Shown: piece by piece, positions 9,165-18,602 of the stretch
Numbering within the stretch: the stretch's first letter is position 1
Layout of the letters: every line of letters begins with the position of its first letter
Origin: Bacteroidota bacterium
GTDB taxonomy: Bacteria > Bacteroidota > Bacteroidia > Chitinophagales > Saprospiraceae
Reading direction: 5' to 3'
DNA length: 64,000 nt
Assembly (NCBI GenBank): GCA_016124585.1
Contig: WGNL01000031.1
Location: 22,729-86,728 of the forward strand
Made by a program: the position numbers and the translations under genes
Notes under the pieces: model-generated
What the model was told of the DNA's origin: nothing
What the model saw: the letters and a program-made list of their open reading frames with translations, nothing else
Database searches by the model: none

Positions 9165-9648
9165 TCTTTTCTGTTTTTTGGTATTTCACCCTGATGGAAT
9201 CTTCGTATATTTTCAACAGTGTTAACTCATGCAACTTCTCCCCTACCCCGACATTTGAGATGGAACCATCCATGGTAATAATGGCTACCATCCTACCAGA
9301 TTTCATTTTAATATTCCCTCTATAATCTAGAGTTGGAAAAACTATAGGTTTAGGTTCCGGTTTTACCTCTTTAGGTCTTGTTGCTAAAACAACCTTTTTG
9401 GGGCTAGGCAATTTTATAGGCCTTAGAACTCTACTTGGAGTTTCTGTCATAGAAAAAGGGTTGTCATATGTTAATAATAAAGAAAAGCTATCTTGTGAGG
9501 TAACAACTGCCTTTAAACCTTCTGATGATTGATTTGGTGCTGGCACTTCTGAATTAGGGGAAGTTCTTTGGTAGAAACGAAAAGCCACCAACCCCCATAT
9601 TCCTATTAAAGCAGCAGCCAACCAATATTTTGTTCGATTTTTTTCCAT
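9142..9648 (-). CDS. GspC / PilP-like periplasmic connector
   Basis: 168-aa protein with one N-terminal transmembrane helix (residues 9-26), a Pro/Lys-rich linker around residues 78-105 (KLPSPKKVVLATRPKEVKPEP) and a small C-terminal beta domain starting near LDYRGNIKMKSGRMVA. This layout matches the homology region of GspC and PilP, in which the domain contacts the secretin N0 module. The repeated pattern of a glycine-rich turn (VGVGEKLHELTLLKI) fits that family. It is the last of three minus-strand genes and overlaps the convergent GspL-like gene at its 3' end. Function is inferred from topology, domain pattern and context. Confidence 0.6.
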   Translation of the reverse strand: MEKNRTKYWLAAALIGIWGLVAFRFYQRTSPNSEVPAPNQSSEGLKAVVTSQDSFSLLLTYDNPFSMTETPSRVLRPIKLPSPKKVVLATRPKEVKPEPKPIVFPTLDYRGNIKMKSGRMVAIITMDGSISNVGVGEKLHELTLLKIYEDSIRVKYQKTEKTILRNRQ

Positions 9649-9650
9649 TT

Positions 9651-10601
9651 CTATTGGACATAAAATTTCCTTAAAACGCTAAAAGCACTAATATTTCCAG
9701 CATTATCCACCGTACGAACTCTCCAGAAAAATTTATTCGATGAAAGGTTCGTGAAGGAATATTCAGTATTGATTGTGGCTAGCTTTAGCACTGACATGGT
9801 GGCTAAAGAATCTATATAGACGTAGAGAGTGTCAATCGTCGAGTTAGTATCGGAAGTCCAATTAAGAAGCACTGGCAGTGTGACAGTTACTCCATCAGTT
9901 GGCAAAGTTAGTAATGGGGGTTCGGGCGGTGTTTGGTCTATTGTAATGCGCCGCTCAGTGAACTGGCTAACGCTAGAGCTGTTCTGCCCTCTTACTCGCC
10001 AGCGATATTCCCCCTCATTCAAGGTTTTGGTGACGGTTGTTGCTGTCAATAATTCGTTGGAAATGATGAATGCATTGTTGCTAAAATCGGGGCTAGCGAG
10101 TTGAAAGTTGTAGTCGTCGGCATTCTCCAGACTTTGCCACTTGAATTCAACTATGGGATTACTAGTTGAATTATCTTGTGTGGGAGCCAACAACACAAGG
10201 ATGTCCCCATCCAGTGAAATTGAGCTATCCGTTTCGATGGCAAGGTCAAAAATCATTTTTTTCTCTGTCTCATATCCAAAATTCTTCCCAATCACAGTCC
10301 ACTGATAATGCCCCGACGGGAGAGTTGTTTCAAATTGGGTTTCATCAACAATTTCCTCATCAATCAAAAGATTGGTGATAGAATCGAAAGTTGGTGACAC
10401 CACTTGTAAGCGGTAAGATGTGGCACCCTCCAGTTCTTCCCACCAAAACTTTATTGCTGTATTAGAGGCTTTGGCGCCATTGGAAGGTGCTAGCATTATT
10501 ACGGTATCTTTTGACAAATCGTCCTCAATAATATCTCCACAGGCAGCAAGCAGTGAAAATAATAAGAATAAGGGTATCAGTTGATAAATTAATTTTTTCA
10601 T
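9651..10601 (-). CDS. Lipoprotein with Fn3-like repeats, secretion locus
   Basis: Lipoprotein of 316 aa: the signal peptide ends in the lipobox LLAAC with Cys21. Three similar modules of about 90-100 residues follow; each contains a proline-led strand, a Trp-containing strand (FWWEELEGATSYRLQVVSP, FKWQSLENADDYNFQLASP, LNWTSDTNSTIDTLYVYID) and a late Trp-Arg/Trp-Thr strand (YQWTVIGKN, YRWRVRGQN, FFWRVRTVD). This is the pattern of fibronectin type III-like domains. It lies between the GspC-like and GspM-like genes, two bases from the former, so it probably belongs to the secretion machine, perhaps as an outer-membrane-tethered accessory or pilotin. The exact role is not known. Confidence 0.65.
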   Translation of the reverse strand: MKKLIYQLIPLFLLFSLLAACGDIIEDDLSKDTVIMLAPSNGAKASNTAIKFWWEELEGATSYRLQVVSPTFDSITNLLIDEEIVDETQFETTLPSGHYQWTVIGKNFGYETEKKMIFDLAIETDSSISLDGDILVLLAPTQDNSTSNPIVEFKWQSLENADDYNFQLASPDFSNNAFIISNELLTATTVTKTLNEGEYRWRVRGQNSSSVSQFTERRITIDQTPPEPPLLTLPTDGVTVTLPVLLNWTSDTNSTIDTLYVYIDSLATMSVLKLATINTEYSFTNLSSNKFFWRVRTVDNAGNISAFSVLRKFYVQ

Positions 10602-10604
10602 TAT

Positions 10605-11126
10605 CTACGATTCGAGATTACGTATTGTAATAAGACTCCTTAAAACTGTTCGTTTCATTAACCTATCTTTATAAAGATAAAATTTTAATGAGCTTATACT
10701 TCCTTGTTTTTCCATTACTTCTAGCAGGTAAACTAATTGAACCATTTCTTTGAAGCTTCCTTCTACCTCTATCTGGTTGGTAATGACCTCGGACTTGTTT
10801 TGGTCAGCCACTAATGCTTCTGGAAAAGACCTGATTAAGAGTTCTTTGTTGCGGCAAAAACCAGTAACATACTCTAACAGTTTTTCACGATTGTATGGCC
10901 TAATAGAAGATGCCTGAATACTGATAAGTTTTTTTTGAAGTGTATCTATACGAATAGAAGCATTGGCAGCTAATTTAATTTTATCCTCATCGTTACGATA
11001 GTTGCTATATATTTTTAGCGTACGGCTTATGCTTAGTTGAAAAATAAGAATACAGACCCCCACCAATGCCAAGCATAGAACAAAGGATTGCTGCTTATAG
11101 GTAAGTAGAGAAAACAGTGGCTTCAA
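10605..11126 (-). CDS. GspM / PilO-like assembly protein
   Basis: 173-aa bitopic protein. It has a short cytoplasmic tail, a transmembrane helix at about residues 13-33 (SFVLCLALVGVCILIFQLSI), a predicted helical stretch and a small alpha/beta domain. Size, topology and position match PilO/GspM, which pairs with PilN/GspL. The residues IEVEGSFKEMVQLVYLLEVM resemble the conserved beta-alpha part of PilO ferredoxin-like domains. It is the first gene of the three-gene minus-strand group and ends three bases before the lipoprotein gene. Family-level similarity was judged by eye only. Confidence 0.6.
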   Translation of the reverse strand: MKPLFSLLTYKQQSFVLCLALVGVCILIFQLSISRTLKIYSNYRNDEDKIKLAANASIRIDTLQKKLISIQASSIRPYNREKLLEYVTGFCRNKELLIRSFPEALVADQNKSEVITNQIEVEGSFKEMVQLVYLLEVMEKQGSISSLKFYLYKDRLMKRTVLRSLITIRNLES

Positions 11127-11391
11127 TTTATGTATTCTAATTTTAAGAAAAACAACCTACAATCAAAGCTAGGAATTTTGGTTGGATTAGCAAAGCAAGA
11201 TAGGCTTTAAAAAGGGAAAATTAGAGCCGATTTATTATAAAAGAAAGATGGCTAGGAAATATTTCCACAACTAAGGAAACATTCGCATCCTAGTAGCTTA
11301 GAAACTAAGCAACATTGAATTTGAAAAACAAAAATTTACCTCCCCCCAAAAGCAGCATGTTAGCCAACGCTGATCATCTAAAATTTCATGC

Positions 11392-12270
11392 TCACCAGCC
11401 TACCTCATACGCCATCACTCGGTTGTCAAAAAAGGTAGGAACAAGCAGCAGTTTCTTAGCTGAAACATAGTCAATATCGGCAGCACTAACTTTGTCCTTA
11501 CTGGTGTCCAACAGCAGATGGCGTTCTCCATTTGGGTCAACATAGTTAATTAAACCCTGCCAACCGGAAACCAAATAACCACCATTACCAACAGCCTCCA
11601 CACCATCAGGGTTATCGAGGCCCTGTGCTATCACAGTTGTTTTTTTTGTCGCCAAATCCACCGTTGAAAGCGTTTTGGGGTTCCACAGCAACATGAGGAA
11701 TTTGTCACCGTCCATCAGTAAACCATTTGGGCCGTCGAGGCTGTCGAGAACAGTAGAAACGGTGTCGCCTCGGAGGGAAACCACCCTGAAGTCATCTGAG
11801 GTACTGGCGTAAACAGTACCATCTGCACCGATGGTGATGTCGTTTAGTTGCTTCGTGCCTCCCATGGTGTGTCGTTTCAAAATTTTGCCACTGGTGATAT
11901 CAATTTCCACAATGTCGGCATTGTCGTTTACAAACAAATGGCCTTTGTAAATGCCCATTCCTTTCGGAGCTGACATCCCTTTTACCCAATACCGTTCGAT
12001 GATTTTGCCATCGAGGCCAATTTTTGAGACAAAGCCGTTACCATCTTCTGCCCATGGCTCGCCATTGATATTGGAGACGTAAATTACATCATTGACTTCG
12101 TCGTAAACAACCGATTCACTGGTAGTCATGAGGGTGTCCGTTGACCATTTCAGCTGGAGGCTGGGCAAGGAGGGCGTTGCTGTCCCCTCCGTAGTATTCT
12201 TCTCAGCTGGGCTTTGGCAACTTATTGCAAAGCAAAAAATTGAGGAAAAAATTAAAATTGTGTTCTTCAT
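11392..12270 (-). CDS. SMP-30/gluconolactonase-like beta-propeller lipoprotein
   Basis: Exported lipoprotein of 292 aa; the ATG at 12270 gives MKNTILIFSSIFCFAISCQ, a signal peptide with lipobox Cys. An upstream start at 12318 would place 16 extra residues before the signal and is unlikely. The body shows six-bladed propeller repeats of the SMP-30/gluconolactonase/LRE type (LNDITIGADGTVYASTSDD, NPDGVEAVGNGGYLVSG). These enzymes are lactonases or simple sugar-binding propellers; the reaction here is not resolved. It follows the esterase gene on the same strand with a short gap and begins the carbohydrate-related part of the window. Confidence 0.75.
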   Translation of the reverse strand: MKNTILIFSSIFCFAISCQSPAEKNTTEGTATPSLPSLQLKWSTDTLMTTSESVVYDEVNDVIYVSNINGEPWAEDGNGFVSKIGLDGKIIERYWVKGMSAPKGMGIYKGHLFVNDNADIVEIDITSGKILKRHTMGGTKQLNDITIGADGTVYASTSDDFRVVSLRGDTVSTVLDSLDGPNGLLMDGDKFLMLLWNPKTLSTVDLATKKTTVIAQGLDNPDGVEAVGNGGYLVSGWQGLINYVDPNGERHLLLDTSKDKVSAADIDYVSAKKLLLVPTFFDNRVMAYEVGW

Positions 12271-12307
12271 GTCTTCATTTTTATAAATAAATAAGGCTGG
12301 TGAAATT

Positions 12308-13186
12308 TCAGTGGGCAATGTCGTTCCAGAGCCACCTCAACGACTCCGGTAGGATAGCACCGCCATGTTTGCCGCTGTGGCTGCCAGTACCCGTGACGAA
12401 TTGGTATTCATAGTCCCTGTATTTCAGCGAAGATGCCATTTGTTGGTTGGCCAGCCACCAGTCGCCATATTGGTTGTTGAGGTCGCCGGAACCATCTTGT
12501 AGGAAAATTTTGATGTCCCGCTTGGCACTTTTGCGGATGAGTGCCGGATAGACATAACCACCTCTGATATCTGTGAAACTGCCAATCTGGCTAAGCACCT
12601 TATGGAAGAAGTCAGGCCGGAACCATGCCGCTGTGAAAGCACAAATTCCACCGGACGACAGTCCACAGATGGCGTGCATGTTCGAATCGTGGGAAATATT
12701 GTAGTTTTTTTCAAGCTCCGGCAACAGCTCCGTAATGATGAAACTGGCATACAGGTCGGTCACTTCGTCATATTCCGAACTCCGGTTTTGGCTTCGGAAC
12801 GGATTCTCTGGCGGCACCTCACCCCAATAACCTGGATTGACAAAAAGTCCAATCGTGACGGGCATTTCACCATGATGGATAAGATTGTCGAAGACAATGG
12901 GCACCCGGAAATCACCATCTTCCTTCACATAAGCATGGCCATCTTGGAAGACCATCAGCGCTGCTGGTTTTTTAGGGTCGTACTGGGCGGGCACGTACAC
13001 GTAGTAGTCCCGCTTCGTGTTGGGGTATATTTTACTTTCCCAACTGAATTTCGTTACAACGCCCTGAGGCACACCATGCTGCCGTTGCGAGTCGGCCCCA
13101 AGGACATAGGTTTCATCTTGTGCCTGCATGCAGTAAGACACAAGCAGCAACAGAATTGGATTAAAAATGAATTTGCCAAAGTTCAT
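12308..13186 (-). CDS. Esterase, enterochelin-esterase / CE1-like
   Basis: Secreted alpha/beta-hydrolase of 292 aa (start ATG 13186; signal peptide ends near CMQAQDE). The nucleophile elbow is GLSSGG in HAICGLSSGGICAF, and a candidate catalytic His lies in GSHSGKHGGAILPESLRWL. The N-terminal part contains YVYVPAQYDPKKPAALMVFQ, typical of enterochelin-esterase and CE1 feruloyl/acetyl-xylan esterases. Nearby CE15, GH3 and xylose genes make a plant cell-wall ester substrate likely, but a siderophore role cannot be excluded by sequence alone. It is encoded upstream of the SMP-30-like lipoprotein on the same strand. Confidence 0.78.
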   Translation of the reverse strand: MNFGKFIFNPILLLLVSYCMQAQDETYVLGADSQRQHGVPQGVVTKFSWESKIYPNTKRDYYVYVPAQYDPKKPAALMVFQDGHAYVKEDGDFRVPIVFDNLIHHGEMPVTIGLFVNPGYWGEVPPENPFRSQNRSSEYDEVTDLYASFIITELLPELEKNYNISHDSNMHAICGLSSGGICAFTAAWFRPDFFHKVLSQIGSFTDIRGGYVYPALIRKSAKRDIKIFLQDGSGDLNNQYGDWWLANQQMASSLKYRDYEYQFVTGTGSHSGKHGGAILPESLRWLWNDIAH

Positions 13187-13323
13187 AGTTCTGATTTTTT
13201 TTGTTTGCAAACCAAGGTGTTTAAATCATAAAAATCTCCCTGAGAGCATAGTAAAACCTGTCATTTTCTCCGAAAAGGCGTACCTTCCAACTTCCATTTG
13301 TCAATTCATAAATTTTCAATCAC

Positions 13324-13731
13324 ATGAAAAAGACAACCTTCTTCTTTGCTCTCCTTTTCATTGCACATTTCAGTTGTACTTCGACCAAAAGCAGCACCGG
13401 GTCCATCGACAATTTTCAGCGGAACGATGACATCGTGAACCCTGACAATTCTATTACCTTGATAGACCACCTACGGCATGTATCAGGTGTTCAGATTGAA
13501 GGTGATGGCATTTATGCCAAGGTCCGAATTCGTGGAGTTTCCTCCCTCAATAGCAGCAACGAACCTTTGTTTGTGCTGAACGGAATGGCACTCCCCGGCG
13601 GCTTGAGCGATGCGGTTCAAAACGTGCCCGTCAATGAAATCAAGTCCGTCAGGGTGCTGAAAAACGCGGAAGAAACCGGATTCTATGGCGTTCGTGGTGC
13701 CAATGGTGTGATAGAAATCAGGACCAAATAA
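13324..13731 (+). CDS. Stand-alone TonB-receptor plug-like lipoprotein
   Basis: 135-aa lipoprotein (lipobox around Cys18 in AHFSC) that consists of a TonB-dependent receptor plug domain with no barrel. Recognisable plug elements are HVSGVQIEGDGIYAKVRIRG, the PLFVLNGMAL strand, and the end VRVLKNAEETGFYGVRGANG followed by VIEIRTK. A complete receptor would continue for 600 or more residues; here a stop follows directly and the next gene is convergent, so it is not a simple truncation by frameshift within the visible sequence. Such isolated plug proteins occur in Bacteroidota, but their role is unclear; regulation or partner binding are guesses. Confidence 0.75.
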   Translation: MKKTTFFFALLFIAHFSCTSTKSSTGSIDNFQRNDDIVNPDNSITLIDHLRHVSGVQIEGDGIYAKVRIRGVSSLNSSNEPLFVLNGMALPGGLSDAVQNVPVNEIKSVRVLKNAEETGFYGVRGANGVIEIRTK

Positions 13732-13739
13732 GCTGCCTT

Positions 13740-15869
13740 TCATGGTAGCTTGCTCAAGCCTTCGTAGCGGAGTTTCCAATTTTTTGGAAAACCACCAATG
13801 CCATCGTCCGTGCCTGTTGCCATCATTGCCAAGGCAGTGAGTAGCCCGCCGTTGCCGGGCAGGTAAAGCCTTAGCCGTCCTGTTTGGTAGTTGTGTCCAT
13901 TTTTCAAATAGGTATTTGTCGTGACAGGCATTAGCAGAGCCTCCACTGCCCGTTCGGGATAGCCAAGCCGGCTGGCCGTCATGGCCGTCAATGGGAAATC
14001 CCATCCCCAGGTCTCGTCCCAATGCCAGTTCTTCCAGACTTTTTCAAAGGTGTTTTGCATGATTTTTTCATCCAATCCCTCCGTTAGTGGCAACATGCCA
14101 AACGCCCCCAATACGGCTGGGTGGTCAGTCATGTATTTGGGGATTTCGTAGCAGTCTTGGGCGTTCTCTGTAGCGAGGTACATTTTGTTCGCCTGCGGCA
14201 ACGGGGAGAGTTTCCCCAAAATAGCATCCCATTTTTCAAGTCTTCCCTCTCCTGCCCTCTCCCGCCACTTTTGCGCCGTCTCCAGCGCCCAGCGCCAGTA
14301 GGCCAACTCGAAAGTTGGGTTGAATGTGGTCGCCGGATCGAAGCGCTCCTGCGCAGGAATGATGCCGGGGCCGAGAATATAGCGCCCTTGCAGTGAGTCA
14401 TAACTCACAAAATCTGCCATGAATTCTGCGGTTTGCTCCAACAGTGGCAAGTATTTTTTTTGGTCAAAATCCTTCCCCTTGGTTCGCCGCAGCAACTCAG
14501 AGAAATAGATAAAATGTGGTTCTTGCCAAATCAGGTAGGAGCCAACGGAGGAAGCCGTTTCCCCACCCCATGGATCGGTCATTTTCTGCCAACGGACCCC
14601 GTCAAACCCTTGACACTCAGCGATCTGCTTCGCAACGGGCGCCGCCCGAAAATACCATTCCATTTGCTGCTCCAGTACCTGTGGCCTGCCCCAAAGGGCG
14701 AAATGTACACCATGCCACCACGCCATTTCCATGTGTGGCTTGCCGTACCAGGAGTTGTAGGTCAGACCTGTTTCCTGTGGCGGCGTGCTCCCGCCACAGT
14801 TGACGTGGGTGAGGTAAAGCGAAAGCACCATGCGCCGTTCCAGTTCAGCAGCACGAGTATCGGTTGTTTCCCCAAAATCAATCATGCCGCCGGATTGCCA
14901 GAACTGGTTGTAATCTTGGTTTACTTGTTTTCTAATTTTTGAAAATTTGAAGGCAAGTGGTGGGGTTTCATTTTCTGAAAAAGAGCAACCAAATTCCCAG
15001 CTGTTTTTTCCCATTTTTGGTTTTATGAAAAACCCTTTTTCGCTTTTGCCAGGAGGCTGGAGCTGGAGGTTGGAGTTGAAGGTTGTAAAATAAACGGTAC
15101 TGTCCATCTGTCGCTTGATGGAAAAAGTCTTTGAATTGATGATATTGTACCGAAAACATTGTGAGTTGGAAAAGTCAAAATGAACAGCTTCATCAAGGAA
15201 TTGGTCGGATGGGTAAGGATAATTCAAGTTTAGCCCAATACGGCCCAGCCCTACCAATTTACTGCTGATCTTCACCACCAATAAATCTGTTTGCTGGCTG
15301 ACGATTGTGACGACCTCCACCTCCTCCCCTTCCACTTCGAAACGACTGCGCAGCTCGCCGTTCCACAAGTTCAAGGTTTGGTCAATGTTCTTGATGTCGG
15401 AAATAGTGGCTAGGCTGCCATCCGTCTTTTCAATCTCCCAGCCTACAGTTGCCAAATGTATCCGATGAGGGTTTTGGCGGAGGTAATTGGCAGCTTTGCC
15501 TGCACGCGTACTGTCAGGCCATTGGCGGGCATAGGGCACCTCACGATTGTTTGAAAGGAGTGGTTGAAGTGTCTCCTCTATCCTGTAGTTTTCAGAATTG
15601 GGGAAGCTGTGCCAACCCCACTCACTCTGAGTACCGAGGGGGATGCCTTTTTGATAGGATTCGGGGAATGTCTGCAAACCAGTTACGTCGAAAGTCATGG
15701 CAAAACGGCCATTGCCGAGGGTGAAGGCACAAAGCGTATCTGGTTCTGTGAGGTGAACATCGTGCCTGCCTACGACGGCTTGGCGGTCAATTTTTTGACC
15801 AAAAACTACCGTACAGGACGCAACCAGTAAACCACAAAGTGTTTTTTGCAGAATGGACAAATTCCTCAT
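13740..15869 (-). CDS. Six-hairpin glycosidase-like secreted enzyme
   Basis: 709-aa protein with an N-terminal signal peptide ending near TVVFGQ. An N-terminal beta-sandwich-like region with LGNGRFAMTFDVTGLQTFPE is followed by an (alpha/alpha)6-barrel-like C-terminal half containing WYGKPHMEMAWWHGVHFALW, FDGVRWQKMTDPWG and WNWHWDETWGWDFP-like aromatic-acidic segments. This is the pattern of the six-hairpin glycosidase superfamily (related in layout to GH65/GH95-type enzymes), but I cannot assign a CAZy family. Adjacent to a CE15 esterase gene on the same strand, 12 bases apart, so a hemicellulose side-chain substrate is a reasonable guess. Confidence 0.65.
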   Translation of the reverse strand: MRNLSILQKTLCGLLVASCTVVFGQKIDRQAVVGRHDVHLTEPDTLCAFTLGNGRFAMTFDVTGLQTFPESYQKGIPLGTQSEWGWHSFPNSENYRIEETLQPLLSNNREVPYARQWPDSTRAGKAANYLRQNPHRIHLATVGWEIEKTDGSLATISDIKNIDQTLNLWNGELRSRFEVEGEEVEVVTIVSQQTDLLVVKISSKLVGLGRIGLNLNYPYPSDQFLDEAVHFDFSNSQCFRYNIINSKTFSIKRQMDSTVYFTTFNSNLQLQPPGKSEKGFFIKPKMGKNSWEFGCSFSENETPPLAFKFSKIRKQVNQDYNQFWQSGGMIDFGETTDTRAAELERRMVLSLYLTHVNCGGSTPPQETGLTYNSWYGKPHMEMAWWHGVHFALWGRPQVLEQQMEWYFRAAPVAKQIAECQGFDGVRWQKMTDPWGGETASSVGSYLIWQEPHFIYFSELLRRTKGKDFDQKKYLPLLEQTAEFMADFVSYDSLQGRYILGPGIIPAQERFDPATTFNPTFELAYWRWALETAQKWRERAGEGRLEKWDAILGKLSPLPQANKMYLATENAQDCYEIPKYMTDHPAVLGAFGMLPLTEGLDEKIMQNTFEKVWKNWHWDETWGWDFPLTAMTASRLGYPERAVEALLMPVTTNTYLKNGHNYQTGRLRLYLPGNGGLLTALAMMATGTDDGIGGFPKNWKLRYEGLSKLP

Positions 15870-15881
15870 GCTTAAAGGTCA

Positions 15882-17252
15882 TCAATAATATTTGCAGGTC
15901 CCCCAATACTTACAGGCCCAAGCAATCCATGTACTCCAATTAGGCCCTGTACTGTGTCCGCCGGCATGTTGCCGAAAGGCAATTTCACCACTCACCAATG
16001 CCGTACCGAGCGGCGGAAATTCCATCGTGCCTAAGTCATTTTTACCAAAAAGCTGGTACACCACCCCGGCATTTGCTCCAGCGAGAAACATGCCCTTGGC
16101 ATCGATCCACTGGCCTTCCACCTGCGGTGAGCCAGCGCTGATGAAAATGGGGCGAGGGGCACAAAGTGCCACGAGTTCGTGGGCATCCACGGGTAAATCA
16201 TCGGCAGTTTTTTGGCTGGCATAACGGATGAAATTTCCGCAAAACCAATGGTAGGCATACGTAGAGGCAAGGTTTTCGACCTGTTCGCCGAAGACCCGCC
16301 GCAGGATTTTGGCACCACCCGCCCCGGACGAGCCGATGAAGCCCAATGAAATCCGGGGTTCGAAAGCCATCGCAACAATAGCCGCTTTCCCGTACCTCGA
16401 CAAGCCTTCGATGGCAATGCGTTTCACATCCACATCTTTGTCTGTTTCAAAATAATCAATTGCACGACTTGCGCCCCATGCCCATGCCCGCAGCGCACCC
16501 CATTCTTCGGGTTTTCTGGGTTGGCCCATGCTCGTCAGGCCAATAATCCCACTGCTCAGCCCTGCCCCATTGTCCGCTTGGATGGAGGAAGGGACAATGA
16601 TGGCATAGCCCCAGCCTCTGGCGATGAGCTGTTCCTTCCAAGTTGGCTCGCCAGATGCACCAAGCGTAAGCGGCACCACTGGGCCGGGGTTCCACGGGCT
16701 AGTGATGAAGCCAAATTCAAGCACGACCGGAACGGCAGCTCTCGCTTCTGTTGGGGTTGCTAACAGTAACTCCATTTCTACGCTGACGGGTGGGTACGCT
16801 GAATTGTCCACTACACCCCGTAGCCTTTTTTCTTTGATGGGAAAATTGCCGACCACCGTGTCCTTCACCGAGACCACCTCCCATTTCACCGAAGGGATAT
16901 TTGCTGGAAGATGGCCATAAATTTCACGCTGGAAGTCCTCCACGATTTCCGGCCGCCGCTGTTGCCACCATTTTTCAGTTCCCGTTACTTTTTCACCGTT
17001 TCTCAAAACCAACGGGTTGGGTAAAATATACGTATTGACTTTTTCCTCAAAGCGGTTTGCGGCATTCGGAGCGTCTGGGTTGCCGGAAGGGCCGGGCCGC
17101 AATTCACTTTCCTGAATGCCCAGTTGTCCAAGCATTTGCAGGTAATCCAGTTGGGTGTATTTGGCAATGCTGTCCCGCTCTGCCTGAGAAGGCTGGGCGT
17201 AGGTAGTACTGGATATTGCGACAGCGAAAAGAAGGTAGAATAATTTTTTCAT
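15882..17252 (-). CDS. CE15 glucuronoyl methylesterase-like enzyme
   Basis: Secreted protein of 456 aa with signal peptide (MKKLFYLLFAVAISSTTYAQ). The CE15 nucleophile motif is visible as EGLSRYGKAA with Ser285; canonical CE15 has GCSRxGK, so Cys is replaced by Leu. Preceding segments GWGYAIIVPSSIQADNGAGL and EEWGALRAWAWGASRAIDYF and the later APRPIFISAG and RQHAGGHSTGPNW (probable catalytic His) also fit. These enzymes cleave ester bonds between lignin alcohols and glucuronic acid on xylan. It is paired with the six-hairpin glycosidase gene and sits in a xylan-related region, which supports the call. Confidence 0.85.
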   Translation of the reverse strand: MKKLFYLLFAVAISSTTYAQPSQAERDSIAKYTQLDYLQMLGQLGIQESELRPGPSGNPDAPNAANRFEEKVNTYILPNPLVLRNGEKVTGTEKWWQQRRPEIVEDFQREIYGHLPANIPSVKWEVVSVKDTVVGNFPIKEKRLRGVVDNSAYPPVSVEMELLLATPTEARAAVPVVLEFGFITSPWNPGPVVPLTLGASGEPTWKEQLIARGWGYAIIVPSSIQADNGAGLSSGIIGLTSMGQPRKPEEWGALRAWAWGASRAIDYFETDKDVDVKRIAIEGLSRYGKAAIVAMAFEPRISLGFIGSSGAGGAKILRRVFGEQVENLASTYAYHWFCGNFIRYASQKTADDLPVDAHELVALCAPRPIFISAGSPQVEGQWIDAKGMFLAGANAGVVYQLFGKNDLGTMEFPPLGTALVSGEIAFRQHAGGHSTGPNWSTWIAWACKYWGTCKYY

Positions 17253-17408
17253 GTATCCATATCGAAAGGGAAGGAAAAGCGGTCAGGTCTTATCTCATCA
17301 TCTTCGGCATTTCAAGGCCAGTCATCAGCACTGCGCTCATGTGCGAGGGCAGTTGTTTTGATACGCACTGACTGGGTTTAGCAAAAATTAAAAGTGAATG
17401 AGACTAGT

Positions 17409-18602
17409 TCAAAAATACCTGCCTACCATTTTATTTTCAACGATGGTTTTCTTGAGTTCATAAAGGTCAACCGTGCCCTGATGCCGCCAGACAACATTGC
17501 CACCCGGTTCCACGAGAATGGAATAGGGCAACGCTCCGTTCCACTCTTTGTCCACAGCTTCTATGAGGGCATATTTATCGTCTTCTGAAAAGAGGTAGTT
17601 GGCAACAGCTGAGTGGTTCTCTTGCAAAAATTTCAGGGCTTTCGCTTCTTGGTCGGGTTTATCGGCAGAGATGGACACGAACTCAAAATCCCTTCTGCTG
17701 AAGGTCTGTTGAAGAATGACAAAATCTGGGTATTCCTGCACGCAGGGCCCACACCAAGTTGCCCAAACATTGACGAGTCGTAGCTTTTGAGAATCTTCGT
17801 TCTTCATTATTTTTTCAATGCCCTTGGTATCTACTTTGGTGATGGCCACGGGTTTAGCCTCCCAATCCTTGGTAGCTTTTTCCCGGTATTCAAGTTTCCA
17901 GCCCCACTTGGTAGAACAACCGAAGGTCTTCGTAACTGGTGTTGCCACGGGGTGCCCGGTAAGCACGGCATCGAGGGCGGCACGAAGGTCATCAGCATTG
18001 CCACCACTGCCCGGTTTTTCTTTGGCATCCAATCGGCCTGTGTAGGCGAGCTTGCGGTTTGCATCGAAAACAAAGGCGTGTGGAGTAGCCACAGGGCCAT
18101 ATTTCAAGGAGACTTGCTCGTTGTCGCCATCGTATAGATATGGGAAGTTAAAACTTTGGTTATTTGCCCGAATTATCATTTCGGAGTAGTCGTCGTTGAG
18201 GTCAGTATAACCCAGCTCATCATACATCACCCCAAGTGGACTATTGGGGGATATGGCCACCAATTCCACTCCTTTTGGCTTGTAATCCGCCACGACTGCT
18301 TTCACCCTGTCTTCGTAGGCTTGGGCGGTTGGGCAATGGTTACAGGTGAACAAAACGACTAATGCCTTTGCATCCTTGAAGTCGGCGAGTGTGTACCATT
18401 TTCCGTCCACGCCCGGCAGCTTAAAGTCAGGAGCCAGAGCTCCAATTTCTAGGGTCTTCACCTCCACTTCTGGTACGGGTTGAGGGTTGGCAACGAACGC
18501 TGCAGTTGCTATTGATTTTTGTTCAACCGATTGATTATCAGTGTCTTGACAGGCAAAAAGCAAGATGCCAAATAATAGGAGCAAATAATGGATAGCTTTC
18601 AT
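17409..18602 (-). CDS. Lipoprotein with two thioredoxin-fold domains (redoxin + TlpA-like)
   Basis: 397-aa lipoprotein; the lipobox LLFAC gives Cys18. The N-terminal domain (about residues 50-220) is AhpC/TSA-redoxin-like with LVVLFTCNHCPTAQAYEDRV; its CxxC is CNHC. The C-terminal domain (about 250-397) is TlpA/ResA-like with the active site WATWCGPC followed by VQEYPDFVILQ. Fusions of this kind are seen in Bacteroidota periplasmic thiol chemistry. Likely role: disulfide reduction or oxidative protection at the envelope. It faces away from the xylulokinase fusion gene; the 564-base gap between them holds both promoters. Confidence 0.82.
   Translation of the reverse strand: MKAIHYLLLLFGILLFACQDTDNQSVEQKSIATAAFVANPQPVPEVEVKTLEIGALAPDFKLPGVDGKWYTLADFKDAKALVVLFTCNHCPTAQAYEDRVKAVVADYKPKGVELVAISPNSPLGVMYDELGYTDLNDDYSEMIIRANNQSFNFPYLYDGDNEQVSLKYGPVATPHAFVFDANRKLAYTGRLDAKEKPGSGGNADDLRAALDAVLTGHPVATPVTKTFGCSTKWGWKLEYREKATKDWEAKPVAITKVDTKGIEKIMKNEDSQKLRLVNVWATWCGPCVQEYPDFVILQQTFSRRDFEFVSISADKPDQEAKALKFLQENHSAVANYLFSEDDKYALIEAVDKEWNGALPYSILVEPGGNVVWRHQGTVDLYELKKTIVENKMVGRYF

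Noticed and set aside
12602..13231. Long open frame opposite the esterase gene
   Set aside because: Antisense shadow of a gene with clear hydrolase motifs.
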